From the NCBI RefSeq assembly GCF_001486585.1, contig NZ_LN909032.1:1-48255 (forward strand): a DNA stretch of 48,255 bases. The letters are read 5' to 3'. The stretch is from Paenibacillus senegalimassiliensis. Lineage in GTDB: Bacteria > Bacillota > Bacilli > Paenibacillales > Paenibacillaceae. A program made the translations under genes and the position numbers. The stretch's first letter is position 1; each line of letters begins with the position of its first letter. Positions 27,749 to 36,135 of this stretch are shown here, one piece after another. The notes under the pieces are model-generated. The model saw nothing but the letters and a program-made list of their open reading frames with translations, did not search any database and was not told the DNA's origin.

Positions 27749-29749
27749 ATGACCCGACGTACTATGATCTATAGCCTATCCATGATCGCCTTGCTTTTGA
27801 CCCTTGGGGTCAGCCTGCTGGCTTTCCCCGGCTTCAGGGAGGGACTAGCTTCACTTGCGCTCAAATCGGGCAAGCCTCAGGCTGTCCTGACAGCACCGCA
27901 GCCTCCTGCCCCAACCCAGGCCGAGACCATTCAGCAGCCTACTGCTGAAGTGCTGAGCCACCGAGTGGTCGAGTATCACATCGATACTACGCTCAATGAA
28001 CAAGAGGGAACCCTATCCGGATCACAGACGGTGACCTGGACACATCCCGGTAAGAAGACCATTAACGAAATATATCTACATCTATATCCCAATGCTTTTG
28101 CTTCGGAGAACTCTACCTTCATGAAGGAATCGGGCGGTAAGCTGCGCAACGATACTATGCCCAAGGATGGCTGGGGCTCCATGGAGATTACTGAGCTGCG
28201 AACTACAGACGGTATCTCGCTGCTGCACCGAATTCAATATGTACAACCTGATGATGGCAATGCTGAGGATCGTACCTTGGCCAAAGTTCGCTTGCCTGTG
28301 TCCGTGCAGGGAGGAGAGAGCTTGACGCTACGCCTCAAATTTACCGTCAAGCTGCCAAAAATCTTTGCCCGTATGGGTGTGTCCGATGACTTTGTCATGG
28401 CTGGCCAGTGGTTCCCCAAGATCAGCGTATATGAACCAGCCGGAACAAGGGGGCGCGACACTGAAGGCTGGAACCTTCATCAGTATCATGGCAACTCGGA
28501 GTTCTATTCCGATTTCGGAATTTATAGTGTGAAAATTAATGTGCCTGAGCATTACACTGTAGCTGCCACCGGCTTTCAAACAAAGAAAGCTACTCTCAAA
28601 GAGGGGCGGAAGACCGTACAGTTCTATGCCGATGATGTCCATGATTTCGCTTGGTCCGCCTCGCCTGACTTTATTTATGCCGAAGAGCCCTTTTCTTCTA
28701 CCGAAGTGCCAGGTGTTCGGGTCAAGCTCTATCTCGATCCGGCGCATGAGGACCTGAAGGAACGCTACTTCTACGCTGCCAAGGTGGCTTTGGCTAATTT
28801 CAGCGAGTGGTACGGACGTTATCCGTATTCCACCTTGTCGATCGTGGTTCCCCCGGCGGGGGGCAATGGTGCTGGAGGTATGGAGTACCCCACCTTGGTC
28901 ACAGCCTTCGGGGCTCGCAGCGATTCCCCGGATTACGATGAGCTTGAACGCACCGTCATTCATGAAATTGCACACCAGTTTTTTTATGGGATGATCGCTA
29001 GCAACGAATTTGAAGAAGCCTGGCTGGACGAAGCCTTTGCATCCTATGCGGAAGATAAATTAATGGAACAAGAATTTGGCATTGCACCTAATCTGCCTAT
29101 TCAATCAACGTTGATCTCTGCTCCCGAGTCCCTGACACAGCCGGCCTGGGAGTATGCGCCAGGGGACGGTTACGCCCGCAACGTCTATTACCGAGGCAAA
29201 TTGATTTTGCTGGATATTGAACGCCAGGTGGGCAGCAAGACCATGAAGCGCATTCTCAATACCTACAGCTACAAGTACCGATTCAAGCACCCGACCACTG
29301 CCGATTTCCAGCGAATCGTCGAACAAGTAAGCGGACGAAGCTGGAAGACTTATTTTAACCAATATGTATTTGATGATAAAATGGCCGACTTCTCTGTGGA
29401 TGACATTCGCATTACATCAATACAGCAAGAGAACAGCACTTTATATGAGTCAGCCATAACCTTCTCCCGCAAAGGGGCCACGCATCCGAAGGTTCCATTA
29501 TTATTTACCTTCACCGACGGTCATACCGTGCGCAAAGAGTGGAATGGTGAAGATCATCGGCTAGAGCTTAAGCTCCAATACAAGGCCCCCGTCGATTGGG
29601 TCCAAATTGACCCCGAATACACGCTGGTAGTAGAGAATAAGCGAATCAACAACTACCTGAAAGCCGACATTCCGCAGCCGCTTCTCTCCCGCTCCAATAT
29701 GAGCGTCACCAAGTTGCTGGAGGCAGTCCTGGGTCTATTCATTTGGTAG
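27749..29749 (+). CDS. M1-family zinc metallopeptidase, membrane-anchored or exported
   Basis: The protein has 666 residues from the ATG at 27749, ten nt after GGGAGG. An N-terminal hydrophobic segment (about 7-28) acts as signal or anchor. The M1 N-terminal beta domain (about 60-270) is followed by the catalytic domain, with GGMEYPTLV (equivalent of the GxMEN exopeptidase loop) and the zinc site H405-E406-x2-H409 plus E428. The Asn of GxMEN is replaced by Tyr, so classical aminopeptidase activity is uncertain. A C-terminal segment near 645-665 is mildly hydrophobic. A membrane-protein gene follows 22 nt later, probably in the same operon. Confidence 0.88.
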   Translation: MTRRTMIYSLSMIALLLTLGVSLLAFPGFREGLASLALKSGKPQAVLTAPQPPAPTQAETIQQPTAEVLSHRVVEYHIDTTLNEQEGTLSGSQTVTWTHPGKKTINEIYLHLYPNAFASENSTFMKESGGKLRNDTMPKDGWGSMEITELRTTDGISLLHRIQYVQPDDGNAEDRTLAKVRLPVSVQGGESLTLRLKFTVKLPKIFARMGVSDDFVMAGQWFPKISVYEPAGTRGRDTEGWNLHQYHGNSEFYSDFGIYSVKINVPEHYTVAATGFQTKKATLKEGRKTVQFYADDVHDFAWSASPDFIYAEEPFSSTEVPGVRVKLYLDPAHEDLKERYFYAAKVALANFSEWYGRYPYSTLSIVVPPAGGNGAGGMEYPTLVTAFGARSDSPDYDELERTVIHEIAHQFFYGMIASNEFEEAWLDEAFASYAEDKLMEQEFGIAPNLPIQSTLISAPESLTQPAWEYAPGDGYARNVYYRGKLILLDIERQVGSKTMKRILNTYSYKYRFKHPTTADFQRIVEQVSGRSWKTYFNQYVFDDKMADFSVDDIRITSIQQENSTLYESAITFSRKGATHPKVPLLFTFTDGHTVRKEWNGEDHRLELKLQYKAPVDWVQIDPEYTLVVENKRINNYLKADIPQPLLSRSNMSVTKLLEAVLGLFIW

Positions 29750-29771
29750 GCATCTATAAAGGAGGGATGAA

Positions 29772-30602
29772 ATGAGTTATGTCCGTCAGGGTTTTACCGC
29801 CCTCAAGAGTCAATTCCTCTCAGTGATTGTTCTTTTTCTCTATCAGTTGCTATGGGGACTGCTTATATATCGGCTTGCTGATACCGCAATTACCTCTCTG
29901 TTACAGAGGTACCCGAACCCGCCGCCCACACCTCTTGCGAAAATATTGTTCCTGCTGGAGGGGCAAGTCAATTTGTGGAGTCATCCCGATGTGCAACGGT
30001 ACTTCTGGCTGCTGGCTGGCATGATTGTGTTACGCCTTCTTCTCACGCCTTTAATTCAAGCCGGCATCCTGTATGGACTTACCCCGGCTGAGGAGCGCGG
30101 CTCCGGCTTCCCGTTGTTTCGGGGAATGAAAGAGTTTGGCAAGCCGGTCTTGCTGTTCTATGTTTTGGAGCTGATTCTGGTTCTGCTTCCGGCCTTGTGG
30201 ATTATCCCCAAGTTATGGTCTTTATGGCCAGGTCTGCTCGGTGCCGTAGAGCATTTGCCCATTTGGCTCACCGGACTTGGTCTCCTGCTGGGCTGGTTCC
30301 TGTACGGCTGGGTGGTTCGGCAATGCTTATTATTTATTCAGTTCGGCTATCTGTTCAAATCAGGTGCATGGAACTCCCTGCTGGTGGGTATTCGCCATCT
30401 CTTGCAAGGCTTAGGTATCGCGCTGATTCTTGGATTCTTCGCGCTCGTGGCATTCCTGCTCATGGGCACCGTATCCTGGATCTGGACCGGTCTGCTCGCA
30501 TTAATCGTGCAGCAAACCTATCCTCTCTTTCGCTGCACTTTTAGAGTTTGGCAGGTTACCTCTCAATTTCAACTTTGGAGAGCCAAAACACAAAAAAGTT
30601 AA
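29772..30602 (+). CDS. Multi-pass membrane protein, function unknown
   Basis: I do not recognise a family for this 276-residue protein. It has about six hydrophobic segments (about 16-38, 80-105, 120-150, 157-190 and 215-255), a Pro-rich loop (NPPPTPLAK) after the first, and a basic C-terminus. The ATG follows AGGAGG by 6 nt. It lies 22 nt behind the M1 peptidase gene and before a strong terminator, so the pair is probably cotranscribed and may act together at the membrane. Confidence 0.78.
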   Translation: MSYVRQGFTALKSQFLSVIVLFLYQLLWGLLIYRLADTAITSLLQRYPNPPPTPLAKILFLLEGQVNLWSHPDVQRYFWLLAGMIVLRLLLTPLIQAGILYGLTPAEERGSGFPLFRGMKEFGKPVLLFYVLELILVLLPALWIIPKLWSLWPGLLGAVEHLPIWLTGLGLLLGWFLYGWVVRQCLLFIQFGYLFKSGAWNSLLVGIRHLLQGLGIALILGFFALVAFLLMGTVSWIWTGLLALIVQQTYPLFRCTFRVWQVTSQFQLWRAKTQKS

Positions 30603-30631
30603 AATTTCTTTACCTTCTCCAAACCCATGGG

Positions 30632-30672
30632 GCACAAGGACTTTGCAAGCTTGCAAAGTCCTTGTGCTCTAT
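30632..30672 (+). terminator. Terminator after the membrane protein gene
   Basis: A perfect 36-bp palindrome (30632-30667) can form an 18-bp stem with minimal loop and is followed by TCTATTTGTT. The T-run is broken, but the stem is long and stable. Confidence 0.85.
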
Positions 30673-30700
30673 TTGTTCTCTTAATCTTGTGAATTAAGCA

Positions 30701-30730
30701 TTGCCAAAATATACTACCCTCTGCTACAAT
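30701..30730 (+). promoter_or_regulatory. Promoter of the c-di-AMP riboswitch transcript
   Basis: TTGCCA (30701-30706), an 18-nt spacer and TACAAT (30725-30730) put the start near 30737, giving a leader of about 225 nt before the NlpC/P60 gene. Confidence 0.65.
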
Positions 30731-30829
30731 AACAGCAGGCAATTTAAGTAACAGTTTTGTAATTACTTTTGTCATCTTTGGTAGCATCACGTTGCCATCT
30801 GCCATTAAGGCAAATTTAGGTGTGAAATC

Positions 30830-30954
30830 AAAAGCCGAGTTCCCTTCACCAGGGAAACGGGGGAACCACTTTGGGTGAATTGATCTCGCAATAGAGGGAT
30901 CATAGGGGACCTTCAACCGAATCCTTAAGCTAACCTCGTAGGCACTGGAAGGAG
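30830..30954 (+). promoter_or_regulatory. Cyclic di-AMP riboswitch (ydaO-yuaA type)
   Basis: Blocks known from the ydaO class appear in order: GCCGAG (30834), GGGGGAACC, TTTGGGTGAAT, AGGGGACCTTC, ACCGAATCC, AGCTAACCTCGTAGGC and GGAAGGAG. The class binds c-di-AMP and commonly controls cell-wall hydrolases and potassium transport, usually switching expression off. The last block is also the ribosome-binding site of the NlpC/P60 gene 9 nt upstream of its TTG start. No terminator separates them, so translational control is likely. Confidence 0.9.
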
Positions 30955-30963
30955 CATAACTTC

Positions 30964-31455
30964 TTGAAAAAGCGTTTAACCGTAGCAGCAGTAAGTTTTG
31001 CATTGCTTTTCACCCTCGGAACAGGTAGCGCTTTCGCGGATTCCAAACTGAACACCGCGATTGACGGAGCTCTTGGTACCGACTATGTTGCCGGCGGAAC
31101 CTCAACAAATGGTTTCGACTGCTCAGGATTTACCATGTATGTGTTCTCTAAAATTGGCATCAAACTTCCTCATCAATCCGGATCACAATATAAGATGGGA
31201 ACAGCCGTAAATAAAAGTGAACTCATTGCTGGCGATTTGGTATTCTTCAACACTTCTGGTAAGGGAGTTTCCCACGTAGGTATCTACGTAGGCGACGGCG
31301 AATTTGCACATGCTTCTACTTCTAAAGGAGTTATCATTAGCAAATTGAGCCAGAAATATTATGCTGAACGCTATATCGGTGCTAAGCGCATTATGAGCAC
31401 TGACAAGTATGAAGAAGTGACCGGCGATACTACCGATCATGATGATGTTGAATAG
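30964..31455 (+). CDS. Secreted NlpC/P60 endopeptidase under c-di-AMP riboswitch control
   Basis: The protein has 163 residues and begins at TTG (30964), nine nt after GGAAGGAG. The signal peptide is clear (1-25, cleavage after SAFA). The catalytic domain fills the rest, with C53 (FDCSGF), H104 (SHVGIYVGDG) and H116 (FAHAS). It lacks LysM or SH3 wall-binding modules, so it is a minimal hydrolase. The family cuts gamma-D-Glu-meso-DAP bonds in peptidoglycan. A terminator follows, so it is monocistronic. The c-di-AMP link ties wall hydrolysis to osmotic and turgor signalling. Confidence 0.94.
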   Translation: MKKRLTVAAVSFALLFTLGTGSAFADSKLNTAIDGALGTDYVAGGTSTNGFDCSGFTMYVFSKIGIKLPHQSGSQYKMGTAVNKSELIAGDLVFFNTSGKGVSHVGIYVGDGEFAHASTSKGVIISKLSQKYYAERYIGAKRIMSTDKYEEVTGDTTDHDDVE

Positions 31456-31469
31456 GTCATAACATTAGG

Positions 31470-31510
31470 ACCCGTGGAGATGTTGATTACAACATTCTCG
31501 CGGGTTTTTT
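31470..31510 (+). terminator. Terminator of the NlpC/P60 gene
   Basis: ACCCG/CGGGT is extended by a paired GATGTTG/CAACATT arm, and six T follow directly. It lies 15 nt after the stop codon. Confidence 0.88.
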
Positions 31511-31649
31511 ATTTGCTAAATTCCCCCGCCAAAAAACGATGCCCACTCCGGTTAAACCTTTACAAGCCTGACAAATGCCGTTATTGTGAGGGTACGAGAA
31601 TATTCACGGTCCTGTCACCTCATACATGCCGGATTAAAGGAGAGGCAAA

Positions 31650-32156
31650 ATGGATAAACCAATCACTCAATTTCAGATTGCACCGATGGAAGAAGCTCAT
31701 GGAGCCGAGATTTGTACCTGGCATTACGATTCTCCTTATGATATCTATAGCTGGCTGCCGTGGGAACAAATGAAAGCGCTCGATGTAGAGTTCGGCAATC
31801 CTGTGATACGAACTGAACAGTATATATCCGTTCTGGACCAAGACGGAAGCTTGGTGGGGTTCGCCCAATATTTCCCCTTACAAGGTGTTACCCGTCTGGG
31901 CATAGGTTTGAAACCCGAATTATGTGGAAATGGCTTGGGCAAGTCATTTGTTGAAGCAATTGTCGCAGAAGCTCGCAGGCGCAAGCCCGAGAATGAAATT
32001 GATCTGGAAGTGCTCACCTGGAACACTCGGGCGATCCGGGCTTACCAGAAGGTAGGCTTCACCATTACCGATTTGTACGAGAAGATGACTCCCGGTGGGG
32101 TATCCAAGCCATTTTATTGCATGGTGTACAAAGGCGATTCCTCTTCAGCTCAGTAA
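31650..32156 (+). CDS. GNAT-family N-acetyltransferase
   Basis: This 168-residue protein starts at an ATG that follows GGAG by 7 nt. It has the GNAT pattern: a beta-strand ISVLDQDGSLVGFAQYF, the acetyl-CoA loop (LGIGLKPELCGNGLGKSFVEAI, an R/Q-x-x-G-x-G/A variant) and the C-terminal VLTWNTRAIRAYQKVGF motif typical of RimJ/RimI-like members. The acceptor is unknown. It has no visible operon partners. Confidence 0.88.
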   Translation: MDKPITQFQIAPMEEAHGAEICTWHYDSPYDIYSWLPWEQMKALDVEFGNPVIRTEQYISVLDQDGSLVGFAQYFPLQGVTRLGIGLKPELCGNGLGKSFVEAIVAEARRRKPENEIDLEVLTWNTRAIRAYQKVGFTITDLYEKMTPGGVSKPFYCMVYKGDSSSAQ

Positions 32157-32318
32157 TTCAAGCTAACGCAGTTTCCTCGACCGATGATACGCTGTGAGCT
32201 AAAGCACATTTTAGCACGATTTTAAGATTCATTCGTTTCCAAATTTGTCACAAAGGCTATGAACGGGCAGTTTGTTCCGTTATAATAATAGGTAGCTGAC
32301 ATAGGAGGGACGATTGAA

Positions 32319-32681
32319 ATGCAAAAGTGGATCATGAGCGGTTTGTTCATTATAGCAGGCGCTTTTGCCCTTGTACTCATGTTTACCTTACCTAGCCGAG
32401 AACAAACTGAAGAAGAAGCGAAGCCCCCGCAATTGCCTGAAATCACGATGAATGCAGAGCAAGCCGAAGCCTTGGTCCGGGCCAACTGTATTAGCTGTCA
32501 TGGCGACCAGCTCCAGGGTGGAGCGGGGCCGGCTCTGGACAAAATCGGGGCCCAACTGACAACCGAAGAGTTATATTCCATCATTGCCAAGGGAAAGGGC
32601 GGCATGATGCCTGCGTTTAAGGATCGCTTGCAGGATGAAGAGATTGCAAACGTAGCCATGTGGCTTGCGGAGAAGAAATAA
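32319..32681 (+). CDS. Membrane-anchored cytochrome c (c550-type)
   Basis: This 120-residue protein has one N-terminal membrane anchor (about 4-24), an acidic linker, and a single class I c-type heme domain. C57-I-S-C60-H61 binds heme, and M97 in GGMMPAF is the likely sixth ligand. It resembles CccA of Bacillus, a small cytochrome that passes electrons to a terminal oxidase on the outer membrane face. The ATG follows AGGAGGG. A -10 TATAAT lies about 35 nt upstream. Confidence 0.92.
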   Translation: MQKWIMSGLFIIAGAFALVLMFTLPSREQTEEEAKPPQLPEITMNAEQAEALVRANCISCHGDQLQGGAGPALDKIGAQLTTEELYSIIAKGKGGMMPAFKDRLQDEEIANVAMWLAEKK

Positions 32682-32691
32682 CAGATAGACA

Positions 32692-32766
32692 AAACACCCC
32701 CACCAAGGTGTAGTGCCATTAAGTTAAGCTCATCTTAATGACATTTGCACCAAGGTGGGGGTGTTT
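32692..32766. terminator. Long bidirectional terminator hairpin
   Basis: The outer 13-bp stem AAACACCCCCACC/GGTGGGGGTGTTT continues inward through CACC/GGTG pairs and CATTAAG/CTTAATG. It sits between the converging cytochrome and pterin dehydratase genes. The CACCAAGGTG decamer, itself palindromic, occurs in both arms, so alternative cruciform-like folds are possible. Confidence 0.88.
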
Positions 32767-32775
32767 GCTTTGGAA

Positions 32776-33066
32776 TCAGGACATCTTCTCGAAGGCCTCA
32801 TTGTATTGCTGCGCTTCCTTAATATCAACGGCGGTGATGCCCCCGTCTTCCCATGAGGTCAATCGAAGCGTAACCGTCTTGTAATCGATCGTAATAAAAG
32901 GATGGTGATTGAAGGCCTCGGAAATGGCCGCAACCTCATCCACAAAGGCAATCCCCTTCATAAAGCTGGAGAATGTATATTTACGGAAAATCCATCTTCC
33001 TTCCTCAAGCTCCCAGCCTTCCAGCTTCTCCAAATGCGCTTCTACTTCTTGCGGTGTAAACGGCAT
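32776..33066 (-). CDS. Pterin-4a-carbinolamine dehydratase
   Basis: This 96-residue protein is close to the family's usual size. The signature EAFNHHPFITIDYKTVTLRL contains the two active-site histidines, and the W-E-D segment of LTSWEDGGIT follows. The enzyme dehydrates 4a-hydroxytetrahydropterin in recycling of the pterin cofactor of aromatic hydroxylases. No such hydroxylase is encoded in this window, so its role here is open; some family members have other roles. The ATG follows GGGAGGAAG. Confidence 0.92.
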   Translation of the reverse strand: MPFTPQEVEAHLEKLEGWELEEGRWIFRKYTFSSFMKGIAFVDEVAAISEAFNHHPFITIDYKTVTLRLTSWEDGGITAVDIKEAQQYNEAFEKMS

Positions 33067-33243
33067 ATTTCTTCCTCCCCGTTCTCTTCAAGAACTCCTG
33101 TATGTAAGCCTGTTCCCTGCGCACCAGGATTCCTCTTGGTCTGTCCCGGCTTCGCTCTTCATCTATTGTATTCCCAACCTCACAGCTTCATGCGTACCTA
33201 TATGGACAATACAAAGACCTGTCCACTGATTTCAAGCATTTCT

Positions 33244-33537
33244 TCAAATTAGCGTAACCGAGGTCAACTCAGCTTCTCCCAACAAGAAGTTGATTCGATG
33301 TCCTTCCGGATCATAAATAACGATGGCACTGCCAACTTCGATCATCGGCTCAGTTCCCAAGGCGAAGAACAGATCTTCCGCCAGTGCTTCTTGTACTTCT
33401 TCCCGATCCGCGTCAGACAAGCTATCCCACTCGGAGGGCTCCATCTCGAAAAAAAGATAGCTATCACTAATCTGGCTAACCGCTTTCATCAAATCAGCCA
33501 AAATATATTCATAATCTCTGCCATGCTTTACTCCCAC
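33244..33537 (-). CDS. Small acidic protein of unknown function
   Basis: I do not recognise this 97-residue protein. It starts at GTG, eight nt after GGAGG. It is acidic, with a helical N-terminal half and an Asp/Glu-rich middle (SDADREEVQEALAEDLFFALG). The C-terminal half looks like two beta strands (SAIVIYDPEGHRINFLL). No signal peptide, membrane segment or metal motif is visible. It is a single gene facing away from motA. The good ribosome site and normal composition support a real gene. Confidence 0.7.
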   Translation of the reverse strand: MGVKHGRDYEYILADLMKAVSQISDSYLFFEMEPSEWDSLSDADREEVQEALAEDLFFALGTEPMIEVGSAIVIYDPEGHRINFLLGEAELTSVTLI

Positions 33538-33602
33538 TGCTATATCCTCCCTTCCAACCTCTCTATTTAGACTGTATTCCTATTATACCGGAAAAAACCA
33601 CT

Positions 33603-33629
33603 TAAAAAAAAAGGGAATTCTGTCGATAA
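33603..33629 (+). promoter_or_regulatory. Sigma-D (flagellar) promoter of motAB
   Basis: TAAA (33603-33606), exactly 15 nt, then GTCGATAA (33622-33629) match the Bacillus sigma-D consensus TAAA-N15-GCCGATAT at both elements with two mismatches. It lies about 95 nt upstream of motA. Confidence 0.8.
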
Positions 33630-33727
33630 AGTAGATACATCGTTTCAAGTGGCGTGACCCGCCTATTCCGCAAGGATGCGGGAGGGGCAAGGAAAGGAAT
33701 CAATTTATCTCAAGGACGAGGTGTACA

Positions 33728-34531
33728 ATGGAAATTTCAACAATTATTGGTCTTATTCTCGGATTCGTCGCTCTTATTTTGGGGATGTTTCTAAAAGGCG
33801 CGCCTGTCGAATCCCTGGTTCAAAATCCCGCGGCTTTTGTCATTATATTTGTCGGGACGGCGGCAACCCTGTTCGTGGGCTTCCCCATGTCGGAGTTGAA
33901 GAAATTCCCGAAGCTAATCAAGCTGACGGTTGTCAAACCTAAAATGATTAGCAAAGGCGAATTGATTACCCTGTTCATGGAATGGGCTACGATTACCCGC
34001 CGCGAGGGCTTGCTTGCTCTTGAAGCCAAAGTAGATGAAATTAACGACGACTTCCTGCGTGGTGGTATGCGGATGATCATTGACGGTAATGATCAGGAGT
34101 TCGTCCAGGATGTCTTGACGGAGGATATTGCCGCTACAGAAGAACGTCATAAGGCGGGTGCCTTGATGTTCTCCCAGGCAGGGATGTATGCACCAACCCT
34201 CGGGGTACTCGGGGCCGTAGTTGGCTTGATTGCCGCCTTGGCTGATATGAGCGATATTGATAAATTGTCTCATGCCATCGCTGGCGCATTTATTGCTACT
34301 GTCTTCGGTATCTTTACCGGTTATGTACTGTGGCATCCTATCTCCAACAAATTAAAACGTCTCTCCAAACAAGAGATGGAAGTGAAGCTAATGATGGTAG
34401 AAGGTCTGCTGTCCATTCAATCCGGCGTATCCACCATCGCGATCCAGCAGAAGCTGGCCGTGTTCTTAACCCCTTCCGAACGTGCAAAAATCCTAGAAAA
34501 GGGGGCGGGTGAAGGTGAGCAAAAAGAATAA
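33728..34531 (+). CDS. motA: Flagellar motor stator protein MotA
   Basis: This 267-residue protein has four membrane segments (about 3-22, 33-52, 152-172 and 184-204) and a large cytoplasmic loop (about 60-150). Conserved features include the loop charges RREGLLALE and the proline-containing TLGVLGAVVGLI segment facing the channel. With MotB it forms the ion channel that drives the rotor. The ATG follows GAGGTG. It overlaps motB by 23 nt and is preceded by a sigma-D promoter. Coupling ion is probably H+, inferred from MotB type. Confidence 0.95.
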   Translation: MEISTIIGLILGFVALILGMFLKGAPVESLVQNPAAFVIIFVGTAATLFVGFPMSELKKFPKLIKLTVVKPKMISKGELITLFMEWATITRREGLLALEAKVDEINDDFLRGGMRMIIDGNDQEFVQDVLTEDIAATEERHKAGALMFSQAGMYAPTLGVLGAVVGLIAALADMSDIDKLSHAIAGAFIATVFGIFTGYVLWHPISNKLKRLSKQEMEVKLMMVEGLLSIQSGVSTIAIQQKLAVFLTPSERAKILEKGAGEGEQKE

Positions 34532-35315
34532 GCATCAAGACCATGAAGAGCATGCCGACGAAAGCTGGCTGCTGCCCTATTCTGACTTGATGACGTTATT
34601 GCTGGCCCTCTTTATCGTTCTGTTCGGCATGAGTAATATCGATGCCCAGAAGTTCCAGGAGATGAGCGAGGCGTTCAATGGGGTGTTCACCGGTGGAGTC
34701 GGCATCCTGAATGAGAACGCAATGATCAGCAATTTGAACACCTCAAACAGTGAGACTGACTTGCCAAAGTCCTCTTCTGACTTAATTGCCAGACAAGATG
34801 AGCTGAAACGCCAGGAACAGCAAAATCTGGAGGAGCTTAAGCAACAACTGGACAATTATATTCAGCAAAATGGATTGACGGAGGATTTGGATACAAACCT
34901 CAATCAATCTCAGCTTATGATTACAATTAGCGATAATGCTCTGTTCCCCTCGGGAGAAGCGGAAGTGAAGCCTGAAGCCCGGATGTTGGCCAAGGCGATC
35001 TCTGTCATGTTACAGGAATTCCCCGATTATGAAGTTATCGTCTCGGGACATACCGACAATGTACCCATTAACACGTATCAGTTCCCGTCCAACTGGGATT
35101 TGAGCTCTGTCCGTGCCTTGAACTTCATGAAGATTCTGCTGTTCAATGAACATCTGGATCCTAAGAAATTCAGTGCCATCGGTTATGGCGAATATCATCC
35201 TGTGGCCGAGAACGATACGGCGACTGGACGAGCACAGAATCGTCGGGTGGAAGTATCCATCATCCGGAAGTATTCGGACAACAGCCAGCAGTTAGGCGTA
35301 ACTGCAGCTCATTAA
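34509..35315 (+). CDS. motB: Flagellar motor stator protein MotB
   Basis: The protein has 268 residues from a GTG overlapping the motA 3' end; a second GTG two codons later is an alternative. A basic N-terminus and one membrane helix (about 20-42) carry the ion-binding aspartate D26 (YSDLMTLLLAL). A coiled-coil linker (about 90-120) and an OmpA-type peptidoglycan-binding domain (about 135-255; SGHTDNVPI, NWDLSSVRA, GRAQNRRVE) follow. It anchors the stator to the wall. A large hairpin terminator follows. Confidence 0.95.
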   Translation: MKVSKKNKHQDHEEHADESWLLPYSDLMTLLLALFIVLFGMSNIDAQKFQEMSEAFNGVFTGGVGILNENAMISNLNTSNSETDLPKSSSDLIARQDELKRQEQQNLEELKQQLDNYIQQNGLTEDLDTNLNQSQLMITISDNALFPSGEAEVKPEARMLAKAISVMLQEFPDYEVIVSGHTDNVPINTYQFPSNWDLSSVRALNFMKILLFNEHLDPKKFSAIGYGEYHPVAENDTATGRAQNRRVEVSIIRKYSDNSQQLGVTAAH

Positions 35316-35340
35316 TCAATGAAACCAAGCGATAATATGA

Positions 35341-35390
35341 AGAAGGAACCTGTCACCCACAGAAGCGTGGTTATGACAGGTTCCTTCTTA
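35341..35390. terminator. Shared terminator between motB and the pseudouridine synthase gene
   Basis: A perfect 16-bp stem (35341-35356 with 35375-35390) lies between converging genes. Its right arm overlaps the stop codon of the pseudouridine synthase gene. Confidence 0.88.
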
Positions 35391-36092
35391 GTTTAAATTG
35401 TAGTTCAAGGCATCCCCTAGTTCCTGCTTCTCCTGTTCCGTTAGCTCCCGCCAACTGCCAATCTTTTGTTGACCGAGACGAATATTCATAATACGCACGC
35501 GTTGCAGCTTGCGGACTCCGTATCCCAAAGCACTGCACATCCGGCGAATTTGTCGATTCTTCCCCTCGGTCAGTACAATGCGAAACGTTCGCTCGGTCAC
35601 TCGTGTTACCTGACAAGGCAAGGTCTTCTCCCCAAGAATTTTTACGCCTTCACTCATAGCTCGGGTAAAACTGGGGGTAATCGGCTTGTCCACCGTCACA
35701 ATATACTCCTTCTCATGCTTGCCCTCGGAACGCAGGATTTTGTTCACGATATCCCCGTCGCTAGTAAGCAGGATCAGCCCCTCGGAATCCTTGTCTAGCC
35801 TCCCAATGGGGAAGATACGCTCTTCATGCCCTACAAAGTCTACAATATTGCCTTTGATATGCCGTTCTGTCGTACTTGTGACGCCAACTGGCTTGTTTAA
35901 CGCGATATAGACATGCTGGGTGCGCTGCGACTGAATCGGCCGGCCGTTCACCCGTACATCGTCTCCTGGCTCCGCTTGGCTACCAAGCAAGGCCTGAACT
36001 CCATTAATCGTCACCTGGCCGGACTCCACAAGCTTATCGGCCTCTCTGCGGGAGCAAAATCCCGTCTCGCTGATAAATTTATTAATTCGCAT
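35388..36092 (-). CDS. 23S rRNA pseudouridine synthase, RluF/RsuA family
   Basis: This 234-residue protein has an N-terminal S4 RNA-binding domain (about 1-60; MRINKFISETGFCSRREADKL). The catalytic domain has the nucleophilic Asp in IGRLDKDSEGLILLTSDG and the C-terminal EGKNRQIRRMCSALGY motif. KPVGVTSTTE resembles RluF, which modifies U2604 of 23S rRNA in E. coli, but RluB and RsuA are close relatives. RluF is the best guess from this segment. Confidence 0.88.
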   Translation of the reverse strand: MRINKFISETGFCSRREADKLVESGQVTINGVQALLGSQAEPGDDVRVNGRPIQSQRTQHVYIALNKPVGVTSTTERHIKGNIVDFVGHEERIFPIGRLDKDSEGLILLTSDGDIVNKILRSEGKHEKEYIVTVDKPITPSFTRAMSEGVKILGEKTLPCQVTRVTERTFRIVLTEGKNRQIRRMCSALGYGVRKLQRVRIMNIRLGQQKIGSWRELTEQEKQELGDALNYNLN

Positions 36093-36135
36093 ATGTAACC
36101 TCTCTTAATCTTTCCTCATTAAGCCAACCGCCTGA

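Noticed and set aside
31474..31649. Plus-strand frame upstream of the GNAT gene with a C-x2-C motif
   Set aside because: It starts within the terminator of the NlpC/P60 gene, lacks a ribosome site, and is a different frame from the acetyltransferase.
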